From NCBI GenBank assembly GCA_025201765.1, contig MU623552.1, positions 1 through 43,720 on the forward strand: a stretch of 43,720 nucleotides of DNA. Direction: 5' to 3'. Below the pieces are notes generated by a model. It did no database searches and was not told where the DNA came from. It saw only the letters and a program-made list of their open reading frames with translations. Origin of the DNA: Daldinia sp. FL1419. Its lineage: Eukaryota; Ascomycota; Sordariomycetes; Xylariales; Hypoxylaceae. Positions within the stretch are counted from its first letter, which is position 1. The number at the start of each line of letters is the position of its first letter. A program made the translations under genes and the position numbers. Shown in pieces: positions 1-10,445 of the stretch.

Positions 1-2100
1 CTTTGATTTTTTTAAATTAATTCTTTTATATATATAAATTATAGTTGAACCTATATTATATTATATTAATTTATAATTATTAAAGTAAGAGCAATTTAAT
101 TTCTTATTATTAAAATAAAGTTCTTAAATAATTATAATATTTAATATTTTTTTATTTTTAAAGGTTTAAAATATAATTTAATAATTTTTTCTTATATTTT
201 AATATATTATATTAATTATATAATTTTATATATAATTTATACAATATTTTTAAAGTATTTATTATTTTTTTAAAAATAATTCCAATTGGAAATTATTAAT
301 ATAATAAGGTTTTCCTAATGAAAAAAATTTTGGATTAAAAGAATATTATTATTAAATCTTATTCTTAAATAAATTTTTATATAAGGTTTATTTTTTACCT
401 TGATTTTTAATTTAGGAATGTTATTTATTATGGTAATTATTTTGGAAAAATCTGAAATATTTTTATTCTAGGAGTTTTATATTCTTTCTTTATTGAAAAT
501 ATAATCTTTTATTTTTTTTAAAAACGATTAATATAAAATTACTATATATAATATTATATATATTAAGAATATAATTAATGTTATTTTTTTTAAATTATTT
601 TGATTTATATATATATATTTGCTTTATTATATTCTTTTATTTAATTACCATTAAATATTTTAAATTTTAAATTTTATATATTTTATTATAATTCCAACAT
701 TTTTTTGGTATTTTATATATTAAATTATCCTTTTTATAAATAGAATCTATATATTTACTATATTTAAAATAATAACATTTAAAATATTATATTATTTTTA
801 CATTTTTTATAGATAATTTATAAAAATAAAATTTAATTTTTATAATAATTTATTAATATAAAATTAATAAGTTATATTTAATCCATTAATTTTTATAATT
901 AAAATTATAAATTTAACTTTTAAATATTTTTTAAATATAGGATTAATTTTAAGGATTTTAATTTTATTTTGTTTTAAGAAAATCTTTACTAAACTTTATA
1001 AATTAATATAAATATCTTTCAAATTAGTTACTTTTAGGTTTTTAATTATTATTATAAAAGTCTATTTATTCTAATTACTTTTTAATTAAATATTCTTTTA
1101 ATATAACCTTAATTCTTTTTATATTATTTGATTTTAAATTAAAATGTTATTATAATATTATTATTATGGAATTGGTGTATTATTATAACCTTATTTCTTT
1201 TAATTATATTATTAATAATTTATAATTTCTTTAAGATTTCTTTTTAATGTTTTTTATAATTCTACTATTATTTTAATTATAATTTTATATTAAAAATGGG
1301 TTGATATTATAATAATAAAAATCCAAATTTTAATAACTCTTTTAACAACTACAGCCCAAAATTATTTTTACAATTTTTCAATATTATTTATTAATTTCAA
1401 TTTTTTATTTATTATTTTTTTTAATTAATTCTTTTATTTTATTTAATTTAAAGATATTATTTCATTATTATTTTCATTTTACAATTATTATAATATTAAT
1501 ATATATCTTTTATACATTTATTATCTTTTTAATTTCTACTTTTATTTCTTTTATTAAATCATTAATTTCAAATTTAATTATTTTTATTAATTTATTAATT
1601 AATATTATAATTATATTTATTTTATTTTATTCTTTTTTTTTCTTTATAATAACAATTTCTAAAACAGGCTCATTTAGGCTGCGGACTTATCTATCTACCA
1701 TCTATACATCACCCCTTTTATCTCTTCCTAATAATATTACCATTATACACACAATATAATGCCTTTTTAACATTTATTACAATATTAGATTTCTAATAAA
1801 TTAAATTATATAACTCTTTATAAAGATCTCGTAAAAAAACAATCAAAAAACCGAAAAGTCCAATCAACCTATTTAAAATATATTTCTTAATTATATTATC
1901 AAAAAGAAATATAAAAAAAAAATTTTTAATTTAAATTTAAAATAAAAATTTATAATTATATAATATAATAATTTATTAATAAAAAATAAAATAATATAAT
2001 TTTATTATATAATTTATTAATAAAGTAAAAAAATAATACAATATTATTATATAATAAATAAAAAAATGGAAAAGGTTTAAATGAAATTATATAAAAGCAT
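1..2100. other. AT-rich RIP-like tract, no gene recognised
   Basis: Almost pure A/T sequence with no open frame of useful length on either strand. A slightly more GC-balanced patch lies near 1660-1860. I could not match this stretch to the other repeat families in the window. It is probably old transposon sequence mutated beyond recognition, which is inference from composition and from the neighbouring repeats. Confidence 0.6.
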
Positions 2101-2135
2101 TTGAGATTGATCGGAGGTGTAAAATAATAAAGATA

Positions 2136-2160
2136 AGATGAGCCGCGAAGTGGCTCATCT
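2136..2160. repeat. Perfect GC-rich hairpin in AT-rich DNA
   Basis: The arm AGATGAGCCGC (2136-2146), loop GAA, and arm GTGGCTCATCT (2150-2160) form an 11-bp stem with one G-T wobble and a three-base loop. It stands out because the surrounding DNA is nearly free of G and C. A related string occurs at the head of the non-LTR element near 21355-21380 (minus strand), so it may be a remnant of a repeat end. The function is unknown. Confidence 0.6.
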
Positions 2161-2164
2161 AAAA

Positions 2165-3446
2165 AAAATTAGTTTTTAAATATAAAATTATTAATTTTCT
2201 ATAGAACTTTATATAATAAAAATATAAGGTTAGGATATATTTTATAAAAGTTATTAAAATTTATATTTATTATTTAATTAAAATTTATATTTAATATAAA
2301 TAAACTTTTAAATATTAATTCTTATTCAATTAATTTAAATTCTTAAATATAAAATTATTAATCTTTCTATAAAGTTTTATATAATAGAACTATAAGGCAT
2401 ATCTTATAAAAATTATTATAGTTCTTATTTAATATATAAATTTTCAAATATTGAATTTTATTTGATTAAATTAAGTTCTTAAATATAAAATTATTAGTCT
2501 TTTTATAGAAATTTGTACCACACAATGTAAGGCATATTCTACAAGAACTCCTATTCAATTAAAATTCTTATTTAATTAAAATTCATATTCAATATATAAA
2601 CCTTTAAATATTAATTCTTATTTAATTAACTTAAATTCTTAAACACCGAATCATTAATTTTTCCATAAAAATTTATATAATAAAGTATGGGGCATATCCT
2701 GTAAAAACTATTAAAACTCCTATTCAACATAAATAAATTTTCAAAAATTATTTTCTATTTAATTAATTTAAATTTTTAAATATAAAATTATTAATTCTTT
2801 ATAAAACTTCATATAATAAAATTGCAAGAATTTTTATTTAATTCAAACTTCTATTTAATTCAAATTCTTATTTAATTAAAATTCATATTCAATATATAAA
2901 CCTTTAAAAATTATTTATTTATTTTATTAATTTAAATTAAAATACCCTTAATTATCAATTTTTCTATAAAGATTTATATAATAAAATTACAAAATATATC
3001 CTACAAAAATTCCTATTTAATTAAAACTTTTATTTAATATAAATAAACCTCCAAAAATTAATTTCTTATTTGATTAACTTAAGTTCTAAAAAATAAAATT
3101 ATTAATTTTTAAAATTATAGAATTTTATATAATAAAAATATAAAATGAGGACATATCTTGTAAAAGTTATTAAAGTTTAAATTTAATATAAATAAATTAT
3201 GTTCTGATTTAATTAATTTTAATTCTTATTAATGAAAAAGATGTACCTAATTATAAATACTTTTTTAAACTTTAAATTTTTAATATATTTCTTTTATTTT
3301 TTATTGATTTTTATTAGTTTTTATTAGTTTTTATTAATTTCTATTAATTATTATCAATTTCTTATTAATTTCTTATCAATTTTCATTAATTTCATATAAT
3401 AATTTATTAAAAAGATTTCAGTATAATATATTGAACTTCATCCTGG
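2165..3446 (-). repeat. Array of LTR-like units, minus orientation
   Basis: About seven degenerate units of roughly 130-190 bp lie head to tail. Each carries a version of: A/T-mutated GGATATGCC box, TTTTAT-GTACAAA box, ACTTAAACTAATCAAATAAG box and TTTATATTAAAT box (read on the minus strand). The array ends at the terminus CCAGGATGAAGTTC (minus strand, near 3433-3446). The same terminus bounds the arrays at 5663, 25338 and 25810. Units differ mostly by C/T and G/A changes. Confidence 0.7.
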
Positions 3447-4290
3447 ATAAACTTTAATAATTTTTGTAAGATATGCCTTGTAATTTTATTGCATAAAGTT
3501 TTATAGAAAATTGATGATTTTATGTTTGAAAATTTGAATTGATTAAATAAAAATTAATATTTGAAGATTTATATCTTAATCATAAATTTTAATTAAATAG
3601 GAGTTTTTGTAGGATATGTCTTGTAATTTTATTATATAAAGCTCTATGGAAAACTAATAATTCTATATTTGAGAATTTAAGAACTTAAGCTGATCAGATA
3701 AGAAAACAACTTCTGGAAGTTTATTTATGTTAAATATAAGCTCTAATTAAACAAAAGCTTTAATAGCTCCTGCAGGATATGCCCTAACTTTATACTTTTA
3801 TTATACAAGATTTTATGATTTTAAAAGTTAATAATTCTATATTTGAAAATTTAAGTTAATTAAATAAGAAAATAATTTTTGAAGGTTTATTTACATATCA
3901 AAAAACCTATAGAAGGGTTAGATTGGTGGATTTTGTCTTAGCCCTATTACTCTAATTTATTGATATAAAAAATTGATAATTTTATATTTGAAAACTTAAA
4001 TTAATCAAATACGAAAATAAATTTTGAGGGTTTATTTTTATATTAAAAAATTTATGGAAACCTTAAAAAGGCTGGTTTTATGGAGGTTAATAAAATCTTA
4101 TAACTTTAATTACGTAATTACATTACTTAATTATATAATTATGTTACAGCCTTTTATAACCCCCCCCCCTTAAAAGAAAATAAAACTTATGTAATTGGGG
4201 TGATTTAATTAAAAAAATAATTGAAAAAGAAATTTAATTAAAAATATAAGAATAATTTTATTATAACTTCCTATAAGAATTCCCCTTTTT
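3447..4290 (+). repeat. Array of LTR-like units, plus orientation
   Basis: The same units as the preceding array but in the opposite orientation, so 2165-4290 is a head-to-head inverted arrangement. The far end (about 4090-4290) carries the array's other terminal block: AATTACGTAATTACATTAC-like palindromic A/T sequence, a run of C residues near 4162-4170, and a TTATGTAATTGGGGTGA-like segment. That block recurs at 8170-8350 and, inverted, at 23400-23600. Confidence 0.65.
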
Positions 4291-4554
4291 AAAAAAAGAC
4301 TTATATAATTAATGTGATTCATTTATAAAAATAATTGAAAAGGAATTTAATTAATAATATAAGAATAATTCTTTATATAAATAATTAAAGATATTTAAAA
4401 AATTTAAAAAATTTATCAATAAGGCCTTATTAGAATCAGATAATGTTCTTTTATAGTCTGCATTAGTGAAGAAAGCTTTTGGAATTAATTTTCATTTGAG
4501 CTGGGCACGTGCCGGCGCGTACTCGGGACATTCCAGGATTATGTATCTTATTAT
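4291..4554. other. AT-rich spacer with a GC-rich patch
   Basis: No coding potential is seen. A short GC-rich patch near 4500-4540 contains the 10-bp palindrome GGCACGTGCC at 4504-4513. A similar GCACGTG-rich patch occurs at 34060-34072. Both escaped the base change that dominates around them, so they may be single-copy host sequence or young insertion remnants. Confidence 0.4.
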
Positions 4555-4759
4555 AGGTAACAATTATTTATTTATTTATTATTATTATTATACCATTTTA
4601 CCTAAAATATTTAATATAAATATCTAATCCATTTTTTAATATTTATTTTAAATAGAAATTATATTTTAGAAAAAATCTACCCATTATTTATTCAGTTTAA
4701 TTCTATTGTTATAGCTTTGGCTACTTCTTATATTCCTATTAGAACAGGTAACAATTATT
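4555..4759 (-). mobile_element. 5'-truncated non-LTR (LINE/SINE-like) insertion with 14-bp target duplication
   Basis: The body (4569-4745) is flanked by identical copies of AGGTAACAATTATT at 4555-4568 and 4746-4759. Read on the minus strand, it ends in an AATAAATAAATAAA tail directly before the left duplication. A tail plus a long, exact target duplication is the signature of target-primed reverse transcription. Homologous bodies lie at 18910-19130, 21111-21381 and about 33826-34040, and a 54-bp tail piece at 34706-34763. There is no coding sequence. Whether the family is a SINE or the 3' end of a LINE cannot be decided here. Confidence 0.8.
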
Positions 4760-5089
4760 ATAAAAATAAATATATAGAAAATTTTAATAATAAGATAAGA
4801 TATATTCTATATGAAATGGTACAAATGTATACCAAATATAAAAGAGCAACATTAATTGGGGAATAAGGGGTATAATATTCGGGCAATAGCCATAAAAGAA
4901 GTGGGGTCCCCAAGGGGTACGTACTTTTTAGTATATATTTCTTGGTATTTTTTTATAACTTTTTAGGATTTTAATTTTTTAAAAATATTTAATTTATTAT
5001 AAAACTTATATACCTTTATATATATTGTACAATTAGTTATTTTTATAAATCCTATAATTTAATTAGTTAATTATTTATATTAAATAAGA

Positions 5090-5470
5090 GTTTTAATAAT
5101 TCTTACAGGATATGCCTTATACTTCAATTAACCTATAATAAACTAAAGACTATATAAATTTGAGGATATAAAATAACTATATCTTAAGAAAGGGAATAGG
5201 CTGATTAAATAAAGGGACAAATATAGGTAACTGCTTACCAATAATAACGCACTTTAAAAGGATATCTTCGAAAGAGGAGACTAAAAACTATATATTTTTA
5301 TATAAAGGCTCTATAAAAGCAATCTCTAAAGAACTATATAATATTTAATCTAATCAAGCAAAAAAATAACTTCTGAAAACCTATTTATATCCAAAAGAAC
5401 ATATATAAATTTTAGAAAGGGGGGATAATAAGGTCTTTTAAAGTAATTCCTATTATATAATCACACTACC
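5090..5470 (+). repeat. Solo-LTR-like copy inside the TIR element
   Basis: About 380 bp matches the 405-bp LTRs defined at 36311-36715 and 39368-39771. It has an AAATAAGAG start, a GGATATGCCTTATAC box, AATAATAACGCACTTTAAAAGGATATCTTC in mutated form, and a terminal CCCCAATTCAACA near 5470. It is flanked by transposon sequence and has no partner LTR in matching position, so a solo LTR or a fragment is most likely. Confidence 0.6.
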
Positions 5471-5662
5471 CCAATTCAACATATTTAATTAAAAATATCT
5501 TAATTTTTAACATTTTAAATCAAATTAAAAAAATTAAGATTCAATATAAGTAATAAAGATTCTGCTGGGCAATATATTAAAATTAAAAAAAAGATTTACT
5601 TTTAATATAAAAGGCTATTATTAAAATTATATATAAAGATATATATTTATAATATATCTTAT

Positions 5663-8352
5663 CCAGGATAAAGTCCAATATATTATACTAAAACTCTTCT
5701 AATAAATTATTATGGAAAATTAATAAAAAATTAATAAATAATTAATAATAATTAATAAAAACTAATAAAAACTAATAAAATAATTAATAAGTTGATAAGG
5801 GGTAAAAAACCACACTAAAAATTTAAAATTTAAAAAAACATTTATAATTAAGTACATCCTTTTCATTAATAAAAATTTAAACTAATCAAACAAAAAACAA
5901 CTTATTTATATTAAATTTAAACTCTAATAACTCTTACAAAATATACCCTAACCCTACACTTTTATCGTACAAAATTCTCTAGTTTTAAAAATTGATGATT
6001 CTATTTTTAAGAACTTAAACTAATCAAACAAAAAAACAACTTCTAAAAATTTATTTATATTAAACAAAAATTCTAATTAAATAGGAGTTTTTGTAGGATA
6101 TGCCCTACACTTTTATCATACAAAACTCTATAAAAAAAACTAATAATTTTATACTTAAGAACTTAAACTAATCAAACAAGAAAACAACTTCTAAAAACCT
6201 ATTTATAAATATGAAGCTCCTGCAAGATATACCCTAACCCTACACTTTTATCGTACAAATCTCTATAGAAAAATTGATGATTCTATACTTAAAAATTTAA
6301 ACTAATCAAACAAAATCAACACTTAAAAACCTATACATTAAACATAAACTTTAATTTTAATTAAACAAAAACTCTAATTAAACAAGAGCTCCTGCAGGAT
6401 ATACTTTAACTTTATACTTTTATTATACAAAATTCTATAATTTTAAAAATTAACAATTCTATCCTTAAGAACTTAAACTAATCAAATAAAAAAACAACTT
6501 CTAAAAAACTCTAATAACTCCTACAAAATATACCCTAACCCTACACTTTTATCGTACAAAATTCTTTGGTTTTAAAAATTAACAATTTTATTCTTCAGAA
6601 CTTAAGTTAATTAAACAGGAAAATAATTTTTGGAGGTTTATTTATATTAAACAAAAACTCTAATTAAATAAGAGCTCTAATAACTCCTACAAGATATGCA
6701 TTAACCCTACACTTTTATCATACAAATCTTTATAAAAAAACTAATAATTAAAAGTATTTTAATTTAAACTAATCAAATAAATAAACAACTTTTAAAAACC
6801 TATACATTAAACAAAAACTCTAATTAAATAGGAGTTCTTGTGGGACATGCCCTGCAGTTTTATCGTACAAATCTCTATCAAAAACTAACAGTTCTATACT
6901 TAAGAACTTAAACTAATCAAATAAGAAAATAATTTTTAAGAGTTTATTTATATTAAATATAAATTCTAATTAAATAAAAGCTCTAATAGTTCTTGTAGGA
7001 TATGCCCTACAATTTTATCGCACAAATCTCTATCAAAAACTAACAATTTTATACTTAAGAATTTAAGCTAATTAAATAAAAAATAACTTCTAAAGATTTA
7101 TTTACGTTAAATAGGAGCTTTAATAGTTTTTGCAGGATATACCCTACATTTCAACTAACTTATAGTAAGTTAGAGGTTGTATAAACCAAAAAATATAAAG
7201 TAACTATATCCTAAGGAGGGGAATAAACTAATCGGATGGAGGAATAGATATAAATAACTACTTACTAATAATAACGCACTCTAAAAAAATATCTTCAAAA
7301 AAGGAGATTGAAATTATACATTCTCGTACAAAGACTCTATAAAGAAACTAAACTATAAAACCTTATAAATCTTCACTGATCAAATAAGAAAAATAACTCT
7401 CAAAGGCCTATTTATATCCAAAAGAACTATAAAAACCTAAAAAATCTAACTCTAAAAAGGCTAATAAAATCTCTACAAAAGAATATCTATAACCTAATTA
7501 CTCTACACTAATTCAATAAGAACTTTAATAACTCCTACAAAATATACCCTACACTTCATCATACAAATCTCTATAAAAAAACTAATAATTTTATGCTTAA
7601 GAACTTAAACTAATCAAATAAATAAACAACTTCTAAAAACCTATACATTAAACATAATCTCTAATTAAACAAAAACTCTAATTAAACAAAAACTCCTACA
7701 AAATATACCCCAACCCTACATTTTTATCATACAAAACTCTATAATTTTAAAAAACTAACAATTCTATATTTGAGAACTTAAGCTAATCAAACAGGAAAAT
7801 AACTCTTAAAAGCTTATTTACATATCAAAAAACCTATAGAAAAATTAAATTAGCGGACTTCATCCTGGCCCTATCACCCCAACTTATTACTATAAAAAAA
7901 CTAATAATTCTATATTTGAAAACTTAAACTAATCAAACTAGAAAACAACATCTAAAAACCTATTTATATTAAATATAAACTCTAATTAAATAAAAGCTCC
8001 TGCAAGATATACCCTACAATTTTATCGTACAAAACTCTATAAAAAACTAACAACTCTATACTTAAAAACTTAAACTAATCAAATAAAAAAACACCTCTTA
8101 AAAACTTATTTACGTATCAAAAAACCTATAAAAACCTTAAAAAGATTAACTCTATAAAAACTAATAAGATCTTACAACTTCAATTACATAATTACATTAC
8201 TTAATTATATAATTACACTACTCAATTACGTAATTACACTACAACCATCTATAAACCCCCCCCTTAAAAAAAAAAAAACTTATATAATTAAGGTGACTCA
8301 ATTATAAAAATAATTAAAAAAAGAATTTAATTAAAAACATAAAAATAATTTT
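5663..8352 (+). repeat. Variable tandem array of LTR-derived units (long copy)
   Basis: The array begins CCAGGATAAAGTCC at 5663. An AATTAATAAAAA-rich lead-in follows, then at least eleven units of about 130-170 bp. The anchor TTTATCGTACAAA recurs near 5961, 6112, 6247, 6418, 6548, 6714, 6858, 7014, 7556, 7724 and 8021. A full LTR-like copy (about 7110-7520) is embedded. The array ends with an AATTACGTAATTA block and a C-run near 8257. The minus-strand copy at 23395-25338 has the same ends but is about 750 bp shorter. Units share the CTCCTGCAGGATATGCC and AATCAAATAAGAAAATAA boxes with the LTR family. Confidence 0.7.
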
Positions 8353-8482
8353 AAATTATATAGCTATTATTCAAATATTATGCCTCCTATTGCCCAACTA
8401 ATATTGCTCATATAAAAAAGGAAAGAAAAAAGAAAAAAGAAAGGTTAATTCCTAACCATTTAATTTTAGAAGATTTAATTAA

Positions 8483-9667
8483 GAGTAACATTAATTGGAT
8501 AGTAGGGGGTGTGATATTTGGGCAATAGTTATAAAAAAAATAAGGTCCCCAAAGGGTACGTACTTTTTAATATATATTTCCTAATATTTTTTTGTACTTC
8601 TTTAAAATTTTAATTTTTTGAAAAAGATATTTAATTTATTATAGAATTTGTATATTTTTATATATATTGTATAATTAGTGAATAGGAGCTTTATATACCT
8701 TATATTTTAATTAACCCATAATAAGTTAAAAGTTATATAAATTAGAGGATATAAGGTATTTATATCTTAAAGAAGGGAATAAACTAATTGGATAAAAGAA
8801 TAAATATTAAACCAATATAATATAATTACGTAATTATAATATACAATAAGAATATGTAATAGGGATATGCAATAGGAGTATATAATAGGAGCTATTCCGG
8901 AGGACCTTGATAGACCCCTATAAGATTTACATACATTTATTTAAATATATATAAGCCTTCAGGAATTACTTTCCTACCTAATTAATTTAAGTTATAAATA
9001 ATTTATTAAAGATTATTTCCATATAATTTTATATAAATAATATATATTTTTTTAAACTTATAACTTTATTGTATACATTATCATTGTAAAATAATCATAT
9101 ATAGTAATTTATTTATCCAATTATTTTAATACCTTTATTAAAATATAATTATTTTATATTTTTAAACTTATATAGTTTTTAGTTATTATGGGTTAATTGA
9201 AGTGTAAGGTATATCTTATAGGAACTATTAGAACTCCTATTTAATATAAATGATTATTTACCAATGATAATACGTATAGTAAAATTATAAATCCAAAAAT
9301 ATATATTATTCATTCAAAATTTTATAAAAATGATCTTTAAAGAACTATATAATATTTAAATTAATTGGGTAAGAAAATAACTTTTAAAACCCTATTTATA
9401 TTTAAAAAAACATATATAAACTTTAAAAGGGGAAATTAATAAAGTTTTTTAAAATAACTTCTATTACATAATCATTCTATTTTAATTTAATATAAATAAT
9501 AAAGATTCTATTGGGTAATATATTAAAATTGGAAAAGAAAGGTTCATTTTTAATATGAAAAATTATTATTAAAATTGTATATAAAGGTATATACCTATAA
9601 TATGCCTTATAAATTATATAATTATTATTTAAATATTATACCCCCTATTGCCTAACTAATGTTATTC
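8483..9667. mobile_element. Second, shorter TIR element of the same family
   Basis: The left end GAGTAACATTAATTGG at 8483 and right end CCTAACTAATGTTATTC at 9667 are inverted copies of the ends of 4844-8409. The flanking 8-mers are TTAATTAA (8475-8482) and TTGATTAA (9668-9675), which differ by one G/A transition. The interior lacks the 2.7-kb array but carries LTR-like pieces in both orientations (about 8675-8830 plus, 8885-9245 minus, 9245-9480 plus). At 1185 bp with no reading frame, it is a non-autonomous or decayed copy. Confidence 0.75.
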
Positions 9668-9675
9668 TTGATTAA

Positions 9676-10445
9676 TAATAAAATAAAAAAATATACCTAA
9701 AATTTTTTATTTATTTTTCATATACTTCCATTATAGACCCTATATATAAGCCACATAAAGAACAATAATATATCAGCCTTTAGCCTCATAAGGGCTTATC
9801 TGATGGTTTTTTGGATGGTCCGCTATGCCCGCACTTAACTTAATCGAGGCTGGCTTGGATTTAGAAAGGCCACGGCGCCCGACGCACCCCTGCCAAACCC
9901 GGCTCCAAAATGCGCTGAGACTTCATTAAATTTTTGTTTTACGTATTATACCATCTGCAGCTACTTTATCTACCTAAAATATTGGTGTACCACTCCCTAT
10001 ATTACTTATTACCTGTGCTGTTTGTGCACTACAAAACCAAATAACCAAACCCCAGGATCACCTACGTATTTGAATCCGGAAGATTTTCCAAAAATTCGCA
10101 ACTTATCACTTCTTAACATCATCATATCACCATAATACTTGGCGCACACAAATCTATAGAGTACTTCTCGCTTTTCTTACTTATTCATTACGAACAAGAT
10201 TTCCCGCGCATTCTTTGTGTAACTTCTTTGTTCTTCACCATCCGCATCGTCGCCGGTCCGCTGGTCCGCAATATCTCGCATTGGCGCCCCCCCAAACTTG
10301 ATTTTCTTAAAGGGAGATCATTAATAGAAAGTGGTTTTCTACATTAAGTCTCGTATATCGCATATTGCCTTCCCGACCTCGCTAAATCGCAAACCTGGCT
10401 CTTCAACCTAAGGCCTTCGGCGAAGGCTCTGAAGCTGTGGCCAAA
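9676..10445 (+). promoter_or_regulatory. Island boundary and mitoferrin upstream region
   Basis: Base composition changes from AT-rich repeat to balanced DNA at about 9770. No coding frame was found between the transposon end and the mitoferrin start. Visible elements are an extended GATA site at 9796-9804, GATA cores (TTATC) at 9966-9970 and 10103-10107, and an inverted CCAAT box (ATTGG) at 10280-10284. The transcription start is not determinable from sequence alone. Confidence 0.5.
9796..9804 (-). promoter_or_regulatory. Candidate iron-responsive GATA (SreA/Urbs1-type) site
   Basis: TTATCTGAT is the reverse complement of ATCAGATAA. This fits the extended consensus ATCWGATAA described for the fungal siderophore-GATA repressors (SreA, SRE, Urbs1). 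It lies about 640 bp upstream of a mitoferrin start codon and overlaps a small ATAAG-GG-CTTAT palindrome. Regulation is inferred from the motif and the gene's role; no expression data are visible here. Confidence 0.5.

Larger units (their letters stand above)
4844..8409. mobile_element. TIR DNA transposon with 8-bp target duplication (hAT-like), carrying a nested array
   Basis: The terminal inverted repeats start GAGCAACATTAATTGG at 4844 and end CCAACTAATATTGCTC at 8409. They stay alignable for about 50 bp (shared inner boxes: GGGCAATAG, TATAATATT). Both ends are flanked by ATATAAAA (4836-4843 and 8410-8417). Eight-base duplications are typical of hAT elements, but no transposase frame survives, so the superfamily call is inference. 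Most of the interior (about 5663-8352) is an LTR-unit array missing from the sister element at 8483-9667, so it appears to be nested. Confidence 0.75.

Noticed and set aside
5663..8352. CRISPR array
   Set aside because: The repeats are long, degenerate and without regular unique spacers, and the genome is fungal. The units are LTR-derived repeats.
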